From Gnetum montanum (Eukaryota; Streptophyta; Gnetopsida; Gnetales; Gnetaceae), in assembly GCA_015680685.1 (NCBI GenBank), contig MNCI01002041.1, positions 1,045,781-1,109,780 of the forward strand: DNA of 64,000 bases, read 5' to 3'. Each line of letters starts with the position of its first letter. Position 1 is the stretch's first letter. Below are positions 22,660-33,300 of the stretch, one piece after another. The translations under genes and the position numbers were made by a program. The notes under the pieces were generated by a model. That model saw only the letters and a list, made by a program, of their open reading frames with translations, was not told the DNA's origin and searched no databases.

Positions 22660-22815
22660 TGCTAGTTTTAGGCCATTTCGGGCCGTTGATGTGCATGGTT
22701 TAGGTCATTTCAAGCCGTTGATGTGCATGGTTTTAGGCCATTTCAGGCCATTACATAACATAGTTTTAGGCCAAATCGGGCCATTTCTAGTTTTAGGCCA
22801 TTTCGGGCCCATCAC
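22660..22815 (-). repeat. slot-1 dyad repeats of T1 (between protease and aORF)
   Basis: About five units. In plus orientation they read GTTTTAGGCCATTTCGGGCC, that is GGCC-N6-GGCC followed (in sense) by TAAAAC. The T2 slot 1 at 45,055-45,145 has the same sequence in the same orientation relative to the element. It lies between the convergent ends of protease and aORF. Confidence 0.85.
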
Positions 22816-22950
22816 ATGTTAAAGGGTGATATGCTAACGATTTGGAAAACGATTAATCAGTGACTAACATAGATGCAAAATAGAAAGGTGACAAATGTGC
22901 AAGGGTTGGCAACTGGGCAAGAAGCAGTGGGGTTGCTATGCTATGCATAG

Positions 22951-23830
22951 CTACTTCTTAATCCATTGTGAGTTGAGTGAGACATAAGGCCGAGGCATTT
23001 TGCCAAGGCCCTCGTCTACATCATTATGTTCCACTTGGAAAGGCAACTCAGCCCACGTGCTCTCGTTTTGGGAATCAGCTTGCTGAGTTGATTCCTCTGC
23101 TAGATGGTTAGTGTGTGCTACGATGGGCACTTCATTCTCAGAGGTTATAACCTTTGAGCCCTGTTCCATTTTTACGTTGTGGATTGCTTGTATCGCTACC
23201 TCGTCACCATGGATCACCACCTCCCTACCTACATAAGGCAGATGGATCTCCTAGTGTATAGGTGAGGAGACAACCCTGAGCTACACTAACCATGATCTCC
23301 CCAAGATCAGGTTAAACCCAAGCATTTCCTCGACCACGATGAATGTTATGTTCATGGGGAACTGGTTCCCTACCATGAAGTCTATGTGGACTATGTCCTT
23401 CACCATGATTCATGCCCCATTGAATGACCTTAGGCATGATGTCATCGTGGGTTTGATCTGGTTGACCAAGCCCAACTTGTCCACAATAGGGAAGGGGATG
23501 ACGTTGGTGGTGGCCCCATTGTCAACGTGTACCCTTCGAGTCCAGTGTTGGCCGACCCGAATTGTGATGAAAATGGGGGTTGTAGTCTCCTGACCCCTTT
23601 TGGGATCTTCCCTAATGGAATTGTCACTGAAAGTCAATTGGGATGACTCTAGCTCTGTGGGTGCAAAGGGAACCATGACCAAATGGATTTCTCCCTCTTC
23701 CGCTGGCATGTCTTTGTTGACTGGAATCGTTGTCAACATGCGGATTAGAGCCTCACGGTATGAAACAGATGTCATGATTAGGTCGTACAAGCTTAGTGTA
23801 GTGTTTTTCTATTTTAGAGCTTGTTTGACC
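22951..23830 (-). pseudogene. aspartic protease of T1
   Basis: On the minus strand: YDLIMTSVSYREALIRML, then VHVDNGATTNVIPFPIVDKL with the catalytic D-x-G (here D-N-G-A), then FNLILGRSWL, the conserved ILGR-W block of retropepsins. The end (AELPFQVEHNDVDEG) matches the T2 protease end (AELPFNVISEGDA). A stop near 23,409 and another near 23,280 break the frame. It releases mature gag and pol proteins in an active element. Confidence 0.8.
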
Positions 23831-24265
23831 TGATTGAGTGCTTTTAAGAGGTCCTGGCCATCCCCTGTTTACTACCTTCCTCCTCTTCTATCCATCCCAT
23901 GAGATGGATTTCCTGAGGAGGGGCAATTTAGATATGGGTTTAGACCCTTTTTGACGGGGTGGCGTGGACTATGTGGTTATGGAAACATCCCTCTTTGGTG
24001 ATGAGGGAATAAACCCAAGGGGTGAAGACGTAGGCTTGAAAATACCAGGGACAGTACTTCTTCCCGACATCTTGCCTACGAAAACCACTTCTCATTTTTT
24101 AGGACGAGAAGGTTGTACAATTATCCTGCACCAGATGGGGGCTATTGAAGGAGTTGGGCCCATGATAACAAATGGAGCTAACGATGTTAACGGGTGGGGT
24201 GGCACGGTCGTGCTAATAGGTGGCATGGGTGTGGATGCCAGGGGAGGAATCCTCAAGACAAATAG

Positions 24266-26763
24266 TTACCACGAGGTTTGATCAACTGCTCGTGGTACAG
24301 GTGCGCTACGTCGAGGCATGCGGATCACAAACGGCTGCTGGGGCAACCTAGGGTCATTGTCAATGTCGATGGTGTTGATAACATAACTGGCATTATTGAC
24401 ATTGAGGGGGTCAGTGTAGACATGAAAAGATTGATCTTTAGGGCATACTGGGTTGCTTTCGTCTAACACTAGTTTCCCCTGATCAATCAACCTTTGGATG
24501 TCGTCCTGCAACGCTAGATAGTAATCTGTGTTGTGACCACACTGTTGGTGATAGTCATAAAACCGATCCAGCCTAAAACCTTTAGGAATAGGAGGCTTGT
24601 TGGGAAAGGCCAATGAGGGGTTCTTGAGGAGCTTGCAATATCGTTGGTGTCTCTTGACTCCCTCTTTCGACATCTACTTATGTTGGATGTGCCTCACTGT
24701 TAGTAGCTGCTTCAGAAGTTTCGAAGATGTGAGAGGTAGTGGGGTATACTTTGAGTAATCTTTACGCTCAAAGTTTGGTTTGGGTTGTGCAGATGCCTCG
24801 AGCACGGGTATGGTAGTTTGCAGTGCATTGCCCTACTTGGGCACAGGATTGGCTACGGGTGCGACCAATTTCTTGTTGTTTCTGTTACCATTGTTACTAG
24901 GTTTGGGCTTGGGTTCGATCACCACAGCGGCCACTATGGCTGTTGGGGCCTTACCCTTGTCCTTCTTCATGAAGGTGTTTTTATAGGTAATATAGGTCGA
25001 GTCTTTTCTTGCCTCGGTTGCATCCTGTATACTCTTAGTCTGAGCTAAGGCTTGACTAAGAGTGCGAGGAGCGAGGTAGTACATCTTAGACTTGATAAAG
25101 TCGTTCACTGCACCCTTAAAAATGGTCAGCAACTGGGCCTCCACGATGGGCTTAGGGATTTCATTAAGGGTCGCGCTCCAACATTGGATGAACTTTTGGA
25201 TTGGCTCCAGAGGATCCTGCTTCACACTCATCAACTGATCCAGCATGATTTTTGGCTTCAAGTTATACTTGAAGCGAGTCACGAATTGGGTTAGAAGCTC
25301 TTCCAGAGTCGAAATAGATAAACGTGGAAGTGCACGGTACCAATCCAAGGCTCTCCTGGCTAGGGACATAGCAAAGATGCAGATAATCGTGTGCATCCAT
25401 TGTTGCAGCAGAAGGGATTCAGACCTAAAGGTAACAAGATGTGTGTTGGGATCTCCCTCCCTGTTGTACTTCGTGAAGTGTGGGAAGGACATCCCTGGGG
25501 GTAGCATCAATGGAGGGATCATTGGGCTGATGGGGTTGTCCTAGTAGAACTCCATGACTTGTGCTATGTTAGACCTGATAGATTTGAGGCATTTTATCTC
25601 CTCCGTAAGCTTCTGGATAAGCTAGAAAGCTTGATCTAGACTCTGCGACGATGTAGACGGTTGGGGAACTACCAGGGAAGCTCCCATCTGTGGAATGGAG
25701 GGGGTGGTGGCATGACCCATCGGTGATACCGTTGGGGTGGCCCTTATGAATGGTGATACTTGTGCTGTCCACCACCCAAAAGGCAGTGCTGTTGTGGCAG
25801 AGACCACGGGTTGTGCCACGGAATGGGTGGCTTGTGTATGAGGTGGAAACGACCCTATTCCACGCCAGGTTGTGCCATTTGTGAGTTTTGGTAAGCCTAG
25901 TGGGGAACGTGGTGAGACATCTGCAATGGTAGCATAGTAGAGGGAACAATGAATGGGGTCCACCACACAGACAGGCCTGAGCCCGTTGCTGATGGTGGGA
26001 CAGACGTAAATGCAAGAATGAAAGCAGAAGTTGCATATGGCTGCGAAGTCGGTACGGTGTGCACATGTGGAAGGGTAGTCATGATTGGCGTGTGATGTGT
26101 TACTGGAATAAACTGATAGGCGGTTTGTAAAGGAATAGTGGCTATGAACAAAACATGTGAAATAGGCGAAAAAGGATGTTGATACGTTGGGAAGATGATG
26201 TGGCTACCCATTGTAGGTGTAGTTGTAGGTTGCAAAAGCATAGGCATGATTACAAAGGGAGCGGTAGCAGATAGCGGGTTGGTCTAGAAAGAATAGGTAG
26301 GAGGGATGGTAACAGGGTTGGTTTGACCTCGCCCGTCAAATTGGGAATCGAGTTCCTCTTGTCCATCCTAGAAGGCATCCTCATGGTTAGACATCGTGTC
26401 TTGTTGCTCCCTAAGTCTAGCCAATTGGATCAGCTGGTCTAGGTGCCGTTCATTCATCTGTGTCAAAGGGATGGTAGCACTGAGAGTGGGAACAAATTCC
26501 TTCCTGTCATAGTAAGCGAACTCAAAGCTATATTTTTCTTTGATTTTGTGCACATCCAAGGGCAGGTTTTCCTGCACCTTTGCACAGAGGAAGTTGTAGC
26601 GTTCATGTTGTTGGGCCAAGCCCTTAGGTCCTCGGTTTTGGATCCTGAGGGATCGATGTGTTTCCAACGTTGGGTTGGACGATTGTTTGGCACCAGTGAT
26701 GCCTTGAACAGTGATGGAAACCTCGACGTTGAAGGTGTTATCAATGGTACTCGAGAAAGCCAT
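24266..26763 (-). pseudogene. gag of T1
   Basis: The start is placed at 26,763 because MAFSSTIDNT... aligns with the T2 gag start. A proline-, threonine- and histidine-rich middle (about 25,570-26,330) is frameshifted. The capsid-like retrotrans_gag block (SLARRALDWYRALPRLSIST and QFVTRFKYNLKPKIMLDQL) lies at 24,833-25,522. A C-terminal block (YDYHQQCGHNTDYYLALQDD) follows with a zinc-knuckle-like C/H pattern that has lost residues. It ends PFVIRMPRR, a single copy of the motif that is repeated in T2. It forms the particle shell in living relatives. Confidence 0.85.
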
Positions 26764-26824
26764 CATCACAAAGCTAAACGGTTCTACAAACGAGAAAGGC
26801 AAGGAAAGCAGAAAGCAATCAAAA

Positions 26825-27150
26825 AGGCTTTATGTCTTGGTGGATTCCAAAGGAATCGTCAGAGTGACCGATTTGTACCACACGATGTGTAAACAACCAC
26901 GAAAGGATGTCACGTTTACGCCAATGCGCGATAGGGTATAGAACGCATGCAAGACTACCATAAAAAACGAGCGAGCGAAATGGCGATCAGAGGCTTTATG
27001 TCCTGTAGGGTTCAGGAAGAACCATCGAAGCGACCGATCTACACCGCACAATGTGTAAACAACCATGAAAGGGTGTCACGTCTATGCTAATGTGTATTAA
27101 GGTGTAGAAAGCTCACAGGACTACCGTGACACACGGAAAGGTCACCAAAA
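26825..27150. repeat. 166-bp tandem duplication in T1 leader
   Basis: Two copies begin AGGCTTTATGTC at 26,825 and 26,991 and run side by side through 'gtgtaaacaaccaygaaagg' to the primer site. They lie in the 5' leader between primer site and gag start and differ at many positions. Confidence 0.85.
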
Positions 27151-27170
27151 GGTCCTCCTTCTAGTGCTAG
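27151..27170 (-). other. candidate primer binding site of T1
   Basis: The minus strand reads CTAGCACTAGAAGGAGGACC, five bases after the LTR end TACA. T2 has TTAGTGCTAGAAGGAGGGCC at the same place. Both differ from a TGGCGCTAGAAGGAGGG-type site only by transitions, so the TGG end has decayed. The matching tRNA is not identified. Confidence 0.55.
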
Positions 27171-27810
27171 AAAACTGTAGCAACTAAAAACATCAGCAGC
27201 TAGAAAACACCAAGGGGTCATCCGTCATGGACAGTCTTAACCCCGTATCTGCGTGAGGGCCTGTGTTGGATGAAATGAATATAGGGCACCCTAAATGGTC
27301 TGGTCGATCAGACATGGACTTAGTCAGTTTTAATATTAACTTTCGTAAATGGATAATTTGAAGACAAGACTTCTTGCATAAAATGATAACTTTAAATGCA
27401 AAAGGGACAGAAAAAAATGTAAAAATGCAGTGATAAACAAGAAAAATAATGTAAAATGTAGTTAGGAAAATGCACAGCTTCAAGAACGTGACTTCACTCT
27501 GTCAAGGTGGATACAATTGGTTGCACAATGCTGGGAGGTGTAGAGATCCCAAGGGTAAACAAGACGTTTAGAGCAAGATAGCTGTATACTTGAATGTGGA
27601 CTCGAGAGTCAACAATGCAAAGTGTTATAAGGATAGCAAGAAAGAGTAGAACAAAATGCCAAGAAAGAGTGTCAATTGTTTACAGTGCCCAAACAAGGTG
27701 TTTACAATGCTCAGGAGTACAATGCTGACTTTTTGCTTGTCAACGAGCCAATTCACTAACCAACTGACCAACTCACCAAAAGCTTGACCCCTTTGAGCAT
27801 CGCTCATTGG

Positions 27811-27836
27811 GGTATTTATAGGGCAGAGGGCACGTG
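27811..27836 (-). promoter_or_regulatory. T1 LTR core promoter: G-box plus TATA
   Basis: The minus strand reads CACGTG at 27,836-27,831 and TATAAATA a few bases downstream. A CACGTG also lies shortly upstream of TATA in the T2 and T3 LTRs, whose remaining sequence is very different. Confidence 0.65.
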
Positions 27837-28050
27837 AAATATGAGATTTGGATGCCACATGTCTTGGGCCTGTGTTGACTTATCTATGCTGCATGGGCAT
27901 GCATGACCATTGGACATGCCTACCATGCTGTAATTACGAACCTGCCATGTTGTAATTATGTCGTCATAGCTTAGAGATGTGTGCCAACAGTGCAATTAGA
28001 TGAAGTGCATTAATGTGATGTAACTGTCTCCTACACCGTGCCATTCTTTG

Positions 28051-28220
28051 TAGCGTAGCGTAGCAACTTGCTACACCTCACTACACTATGTAGCATAGCA
28101 TAGCGTAGCCACCAGTTTGAAGCAAAAGCTTGCGTTGCATCCTGCTGCATGTGCTAAAAGCCTTTGAAGCATGCTAACTGTTTATTTCATATTTTCTATG
28201 CTATGCTACGTAGCATAGAA
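28051..28220. promoter_or_regulatory. GCTACG/CGTAGC palindrome cluster of T1 LTR
   Basis: Tandem GTAGC and GCTAC words at 28,051-28,110, and a perfect TATGCTACGTAGCATA palindrome inside 28,194-28,220. They lie upstream, on the minus strand, of the G-box and TATA box at about 27,815-27,836. Confidence 0.8.
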
Positions 28221-28841
28221 GCCGAGCCTTAGTCGCAAAAATGTCGATGCTCTGCGAAATTTTCCCTTTGCACTGTAAATCCTGTGAATTTGTTGATCCT
28301 ACCCTTTGAGATGCCTTTCATTCTCCTGTAGCGTAGTGTAGCAACCGACATGGCCTACTCTTTTACTAAGTTTGCCACTCTCTAGTGAAGGAGCCATTGC
28401 TGAAGAACTTGGAGTCGAGTGAAGCAATAGTTTTCGAAGGTCAGAGGCATTAACTTAGTGCAATTGAAAACCACTAAATATGCTGAGCCTTCCTATCTTG
28501 CTCTTGCTACGCTGCATAGTGCCTTTTCTTGCAAAAATTTGCGGTTGAATATTTGAATAACTGTCTCCCAAAGCCTACTATGCTATATAGCGTGGCGTAG
28601 CATAGCAAACTCCTTGACTTAGAAAACTTGCCAAACTATTTTGTGCATTTTGAGCGCCATTGACAACTCTCTGCATTGCTTCTGTGTAGGTTGTCAGCTG
28701 GACGAATTACCTAGCAAGAAAATTTTCCAAACTGCACAGCCTAAAGCCCAAAACATCCATCTCCTGATGAACTACCATGACCCTGCCTGAATTACGACAG
28801 CCTGGCGAAGTAAGGATGCCTTGAAATTTTGGAGTGTTTCA

Positions 28842-30035
28842 GAATGGAATGCCTCCATGGCATAAGCGCAAACTTACATGCATGCTAAGGCACTCAAGGC
28901 CTTATAAGAAGAAAATAGATAGCTTTTTGCTGACAATATTGAATTTACCTTTATGGAGAAACAAAAGAATGTTCTTGAAGAACATTTTCAATGACTGCGA
29001 GAACAAGTGATCAGGGTCAACCAGGACATGAACCATTTGGCTAGGGAGAATCAAATCATCTTAATGAAGGAGGTATGCACCATCTGTCAGAAGATGGCCA
29101 TCGAAATAAGCATGTGGCAGAACAAGGCCAAGTGGCACAAAAATTTAAAAGAGCACTTCCGAGACCAGGTGGGAATGTACAAACAAATCATCGAAAAGAA
29201 GATCCATATGGCCAAGGCCCACATCAATGCTTTTAGTGCTCCACACATTGATTAGCGGGCCATACTGGACACATATGCATTTTTCCAATAGGCAGAACTT
29301 AAGAGCTGAGACGTACAGATTCAAGATCTTACAGAGTACATGGAGTTGGAAAATCTACGATATGCCTATCTAGCCATGTTGACAGTAGGATGCCCGAGAA
29401 CAGAGCTTGAGAAGTAGGTAGCTACCACCTATGCCAAGTATGAATCAGAATTTGTAGAATAAAAGAATACGTTGCAGAAGTTGGAAGTCACAAATTCTAA
29501 ATTAGAGGTGGTTAAAGGAAGCTACCATGGATAAAAAGATGTCACAACAAACTTGGCTTGATGGCCTACATCTTTTCAAGAGTGTAGAGACAAATCTAGA
29601 GCCTACAAGGAAGAATGACGGTTGTTTGCGGCCTGGTATGTTAAGGTAAACAAAATGTTTCCGCAACTATCATGCCCATGGGAGGTGCTGACTACATCAA
29701 ACATTGGAGCATCAGCATGGATGGCACAAGATCCTTGAATTGAAAAGGAGAAACTCCAAGCACTACTTCAATGTCATCAAACCCCAAAACCTAGAGCATA
29801 AGACAAGGGAAAGAAACCCATGGAGGAGCCACCACCACCAATAACCACATGAGTTCCATCCAATTTTGTAATTTTGAAAATTTTGCATTTTTCATATGGT
29901 GTCCAAATTTTGTTCTATTAAGTCCTCCACTACAGCATGAATAGGTTTCTTGTCAATCAATAATCCCATACCTATCCACTGTGTAATCATTGGGGCCTAT
30001 TCTCGTTTTGACTCAAGGACGATTTTTCAATCAAT
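28842..30035 (+). pseudogene. 3' coding frame of Athila-like element, coiled-coil protein
   Basis: A plus-strand frame from about 28,900 to 29,850, broken by roughly ten stops, reads as a charged helical protein: QDMNHLARENQIILMKEVC, AIEISMWQNKAKWHKNLKEH, TEYMELENLRYAYLAML, ending KGKKPMEEPPPPITT. It is followed by a 3' untranslated region and the polypurine tract. The position downstream of pol is where Athila elements carry an extra env-like or unknown frame. No transmembrane segment is seen, so the product is unnamed. Confidence 0.45.
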
Positions 30036-30045
30036 CGTGGGGGTA
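30036..30045 (+). other. polypurine tract
   Basis: CGTGGGGGTA immediately before the LTR start TGATGAATC, identical to the tract before the LTR at 2,991. Confidence 0.75.
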
Positions 30046-30907
30046 TGATGAATCATGATTCATTGGGTTGCGATATCGTACCCATGATATCGAATATGCG
30101 ATATCGAGTATGCAATATTGTGTCCAGCAACGATATCAAATATGTGATATTGTGGTTCCTATGTGGGCCTATAAATACACATGTAGGCACATGGGAAAGG
30201 ATTCTTCTTTTCTAGTCAGTTTTAGTGAGTTAGTTTAGTGTAGGATCTTTTTGTTAGTTTTTCCTCTCAACCCTTTCTCCCAGTGCATGCCCGTAGTGTG
30301 ATGATTGTAATTGTATGACATCCTTTATTTGAGTGTGAAGTACTTGGACATGCACATGATCAAAAATAAAGATCGAGATTACTTCATCATTGCAGCATTC
30401 ACTTAGTTTAATTTTTTAATTATTATTTTTATTTATTGCTTTCATAGTTAATATCTCTTCATCCTAAACTCCTTAAATGTGGAATGAGTACGACTTAATC
30501 ATGAGCATTTAAGTGTGACTACTTGGTAACCCAGTAGTGTACCTAGGATCTGCGCTTGGTAATCCTAGTAGTAGTCGTTCACGAGGTCCAAGATGTGTAT
30601 GAATGATTAAGGAATAGATGCTCATCGCACTTAGGCTAGCTTAGATTCTCTCTCCCTATCTCCTATTAGTTTAGATTCTCTCTTCCTTTTCCTCCTAGCT
30701 TAGCTAAGATTATTTTCCATTGCCTCTAGGAGTAGCATTAGTGTAGGAACACATCATACATCTCACTTTGGACTAAACCATACGTGAGAAAGCAAATACT
30801 AGTCTAGGTGGAAAGACAACGAACTGTGATCAATGAGTAACTATCTAGATACCACAACTAGCCCGTCTGTGGAGTTCGACCAGATCGTGCATGTAATGCT
30901 CGTATTC
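30046..30907 (+). repeat. Athila-like 3' LTR (GATATC family), ends at an N
   Basis: It starts TGATGAATCATG. Words GCGATATCG, CGATATCA, GTGATATTG and TGATATCGA occupy 30,064-30,150, then TATAAATA at 30,170-30,177. The body aligns with the LTRs at 2,991 and 36,756. It should end ...CTCATCA but is cut short by the N at 30,908, after which the sequence is unrelated. Confidence 0.75.
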
Positions 30908-30908
30908 N
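30908..30908. other. single N, probable assembly gap
   Basis: The LTR is interrupted about 50 bp before its expected end and different sequence follows. A placeholder gap or misjoin fits better than a base ambiguity. Confidence 0.6.
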
Positions 30909-31762
30909 ATAGATTCACAAGTCTTACCCATATTCGATTCCACCTTAAGAACAACTCGAGAAGAAAAAGAGTTCATCCCTTCAAATTTCACTAAGAGAGA
31001 GTTCTGTTTCATTGTGGGAGATCTGGGTTTTTGTTTCATACATTCCAATCCATTCCATTTACAACAATTGTGGTGCACAAGGCTTCATCACTACCTGTTA
31101 CCATTAAGCCTAAACAACAAACATGAGAGTCAACAAGAACATTTTTCCCATAGGAGGACTAGGTCCTCGAGACAATTTTACAATGAATGGGCTTCACCAA
31201 CATCAACTACCAACTTAAGACAAATACACAATTCATCCTTGAAGGGTTTATAATAAGAACAATCTACTAGAGAACCCAAACAAGGAAGTTCCTCTAGAGC
31301 CCCAAAAGCTAAGAAAGAGTACATAAGATCACGCCTTGCTTACAAGAGAAGAGATATATACATTTAGACTACATCAACAACATGGCCTCACAAGGGAGAT
31401 TCAATGAATTCCACCACCACAACAATATTCTGTCTCTAAAAACAAGCCCCAAGAGTTCAAGAACATGGGACCACTACTTGGAATAAGTTCCAAACATCAA
31501 CTGCTTCTAGATCCCATCTAGAGAACAACTATCTTAATACAACCTACATTATTATTTCAAGAATGGAAGAGGATATCCATCGAAATGAAGAATGGCCCTT
31601 CATAGGAGTAGAGAATCACCGGGTAATAAAGTGCTCAATCATGCTATCCCACCAAAGAGGTTAGGAAAATGACATAATTTAACAATACACCAAAGAAATT
31701 GGACAATACATTAGAGAGAGATGGTGTGATACACTAGAGTACACTAGAGAGAGATGGGGTGT

Positions 31763-31925
31763 TACACCATAGCCCGCAAAGCACCATAAGTCCGAAGAAA
31801 TGAGAGCACACCATAGCCCTCAAATGCACCAATAAGTCCCAAGTCATGAGAGCACACCATAGCCCTCAAAAGAAACCAATCACAAGAGCACACCATAGTC
31901 CACAAAAGCACTAGAAGCCCCCAAT
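31763..31925. repeat. degenerate tandem repeat, about 48-bp unit
   Basis: Three to four copies of a unit with core GAGCACACCATAGCCCTCAAA followed by a variable CACCAATAAGTCCC part. It is preceded by a related 'acactagagagagatgg' duplication at 31,700-31,760. Confidence 0.75.
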
Positions 31926-33008
31926 CCTAAGAGCATAGGCTCAAGTGTTTTTAAGCACATATAGGTCCACCATGCAAGGTTACCAAGAGAAGTCACAATT
32001 TGCATAACTTTAACATCATTTATTCAAGGATGGACCACCATCCCAATGCTTCCAAAACTACTTCAAAGGCCACATCCAAGCATGGAAGAGAGAGTCTAGG
32101 TGCCGATACCCAAAACTCAATTCTAGTCCACAACCAAACATAGCAGCATCAACTTGATTTGAATTTTAGTCTACCATTGTAATTCACATGGCCACCAAAA
32201 ATCACCCAATACCTAGAACAAGGTCATCGATCCAATTTGTTTCAATTTGAGGCTACATGCCACCATCAATCATTTGTAAATAAGATTTCTTACAATCTAG
32301 GAACCCAAGAGGGAGAGTTCCCAAAACTTATGATGTCTCAAGAACATTCATTGAGGGACACACATCATGGCACACAAATATTAGCAAAAATACAAAGAAT
32401 CAATTCAAGAGCACCTCGGGCAAGGACATGCCTTGGCTTCCTCATTACAACACCATTTATCAACAATAGGATTTTCCATGGGGCTTTCAACAAAATTACA
32501 CCTCAGGGCACAAAAGTTTCTTACAACATAGAGAGGAGGTGCTTCAAAGATGAGCATAAGAAAAACACTATACATCAAGCTTGTCCTTGCCATAGGATGT
32601 GGCATAGGCCTATAACAAGGAGACACTAACTCACATAGGAAAACCACATCTAACACTTTGTGTGCATAAACTGTACAAACTGTATATATATCACAACATT
32701 TCATTACAAGTGTGCACACTTAAGGATAGGAAGACATTTAGTGGGCATAGTACATGAAATTAGGGGATGCTACCTAGGCTTCAAAGGCTATAGGAAAAAC
32801 TATCCAAGCCCATCCTAAGCTAAAGGGTTTAGGCCACCAAGAGCACACCAAAGTTGCACCATGCTGTTATGAGAAAAATCTATCTCTATCTCTAAAAGTA
32901 CACAAAAACCTATTACACTACATTGCATGTACATGAACAACTATCGCATTACACTAAACATACATAGACAAATTTTTCACTGCCATCGAATGAAAATGAA
33001 CCAAAACA

Positions 33009-33300
33009 CAAATGCAACAATTGAATAATGTATGATGCCAACCAAGAATCCATTACCTACCATAGTGGGACCTCAAGGCATTGGCCACTCCTAGGCCATC
33101 AGTAATTAACATGACTAGGGATACTATTCTATGCCATTGGCTAACCCAATATCCGTAGGATCTAGGAAAACATGAATGCAACAATTGAACAACGTATGAC
33201 ACCAACCGAGAATCCACTACCTACCATAGTGGGACCTTAAGGCATTGGCTACTTTTGGGCCATCAGTATCTAGCATGGCCAGGGGTACTATTCTATGCGA
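33009..33300. repeat. tandem duplication, period about 164 bp
   Basis: The two copies start AATGCAACAATTG at about 33,010 and 33,174 and share CCTACCATAGTGGGACC and TACTATTCTATGC. Differences are mostly transitions. Confidence 0.8.

Larger units (their letters stand above)
11397..28841 (-). mobile_element. Tat-lineage LTR retrotransposon T1, about 17.4 kb
   Basis: In sense order (minus strand): 5' LTR 28,841-27,176, primer site, leader with a 166-bp tandem duplication, gag, protease, slot-1 repeats, antisense cassette with aORF, slot-2 repeats, RT, RNase H, aRH, integrase, slot-3 repeats, long 3' untranslated region, PPT, truncated 3' LTR (11,973-11,397). The second RNase H between RNase H and integrase is diagnostic of Tat/Ogre. 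All frames carry stops and frameshifts, so this copy is dead. The 3' LTR lacks its promoter half, and no target-site duplication is found. Confidence 0.85.
27176..28841 (-). repeat. 5' LTR of T1 (1,666 bp)
   Basis: On the minus strand it starts TGAAACACTCC at 28,841 and ends ...TACA at 27,176, followed by the primer site. U3 contains GCTACGTAGC-type clusters at 28,051-28,110 and 28,194-28,220 and further words at 28,327-28,345 and 28,570-28,607. A G-box CACGTG lies at 27,831-27,836 and CCTATAAATACC at 27,811-27,823. Confidence 0.8.
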
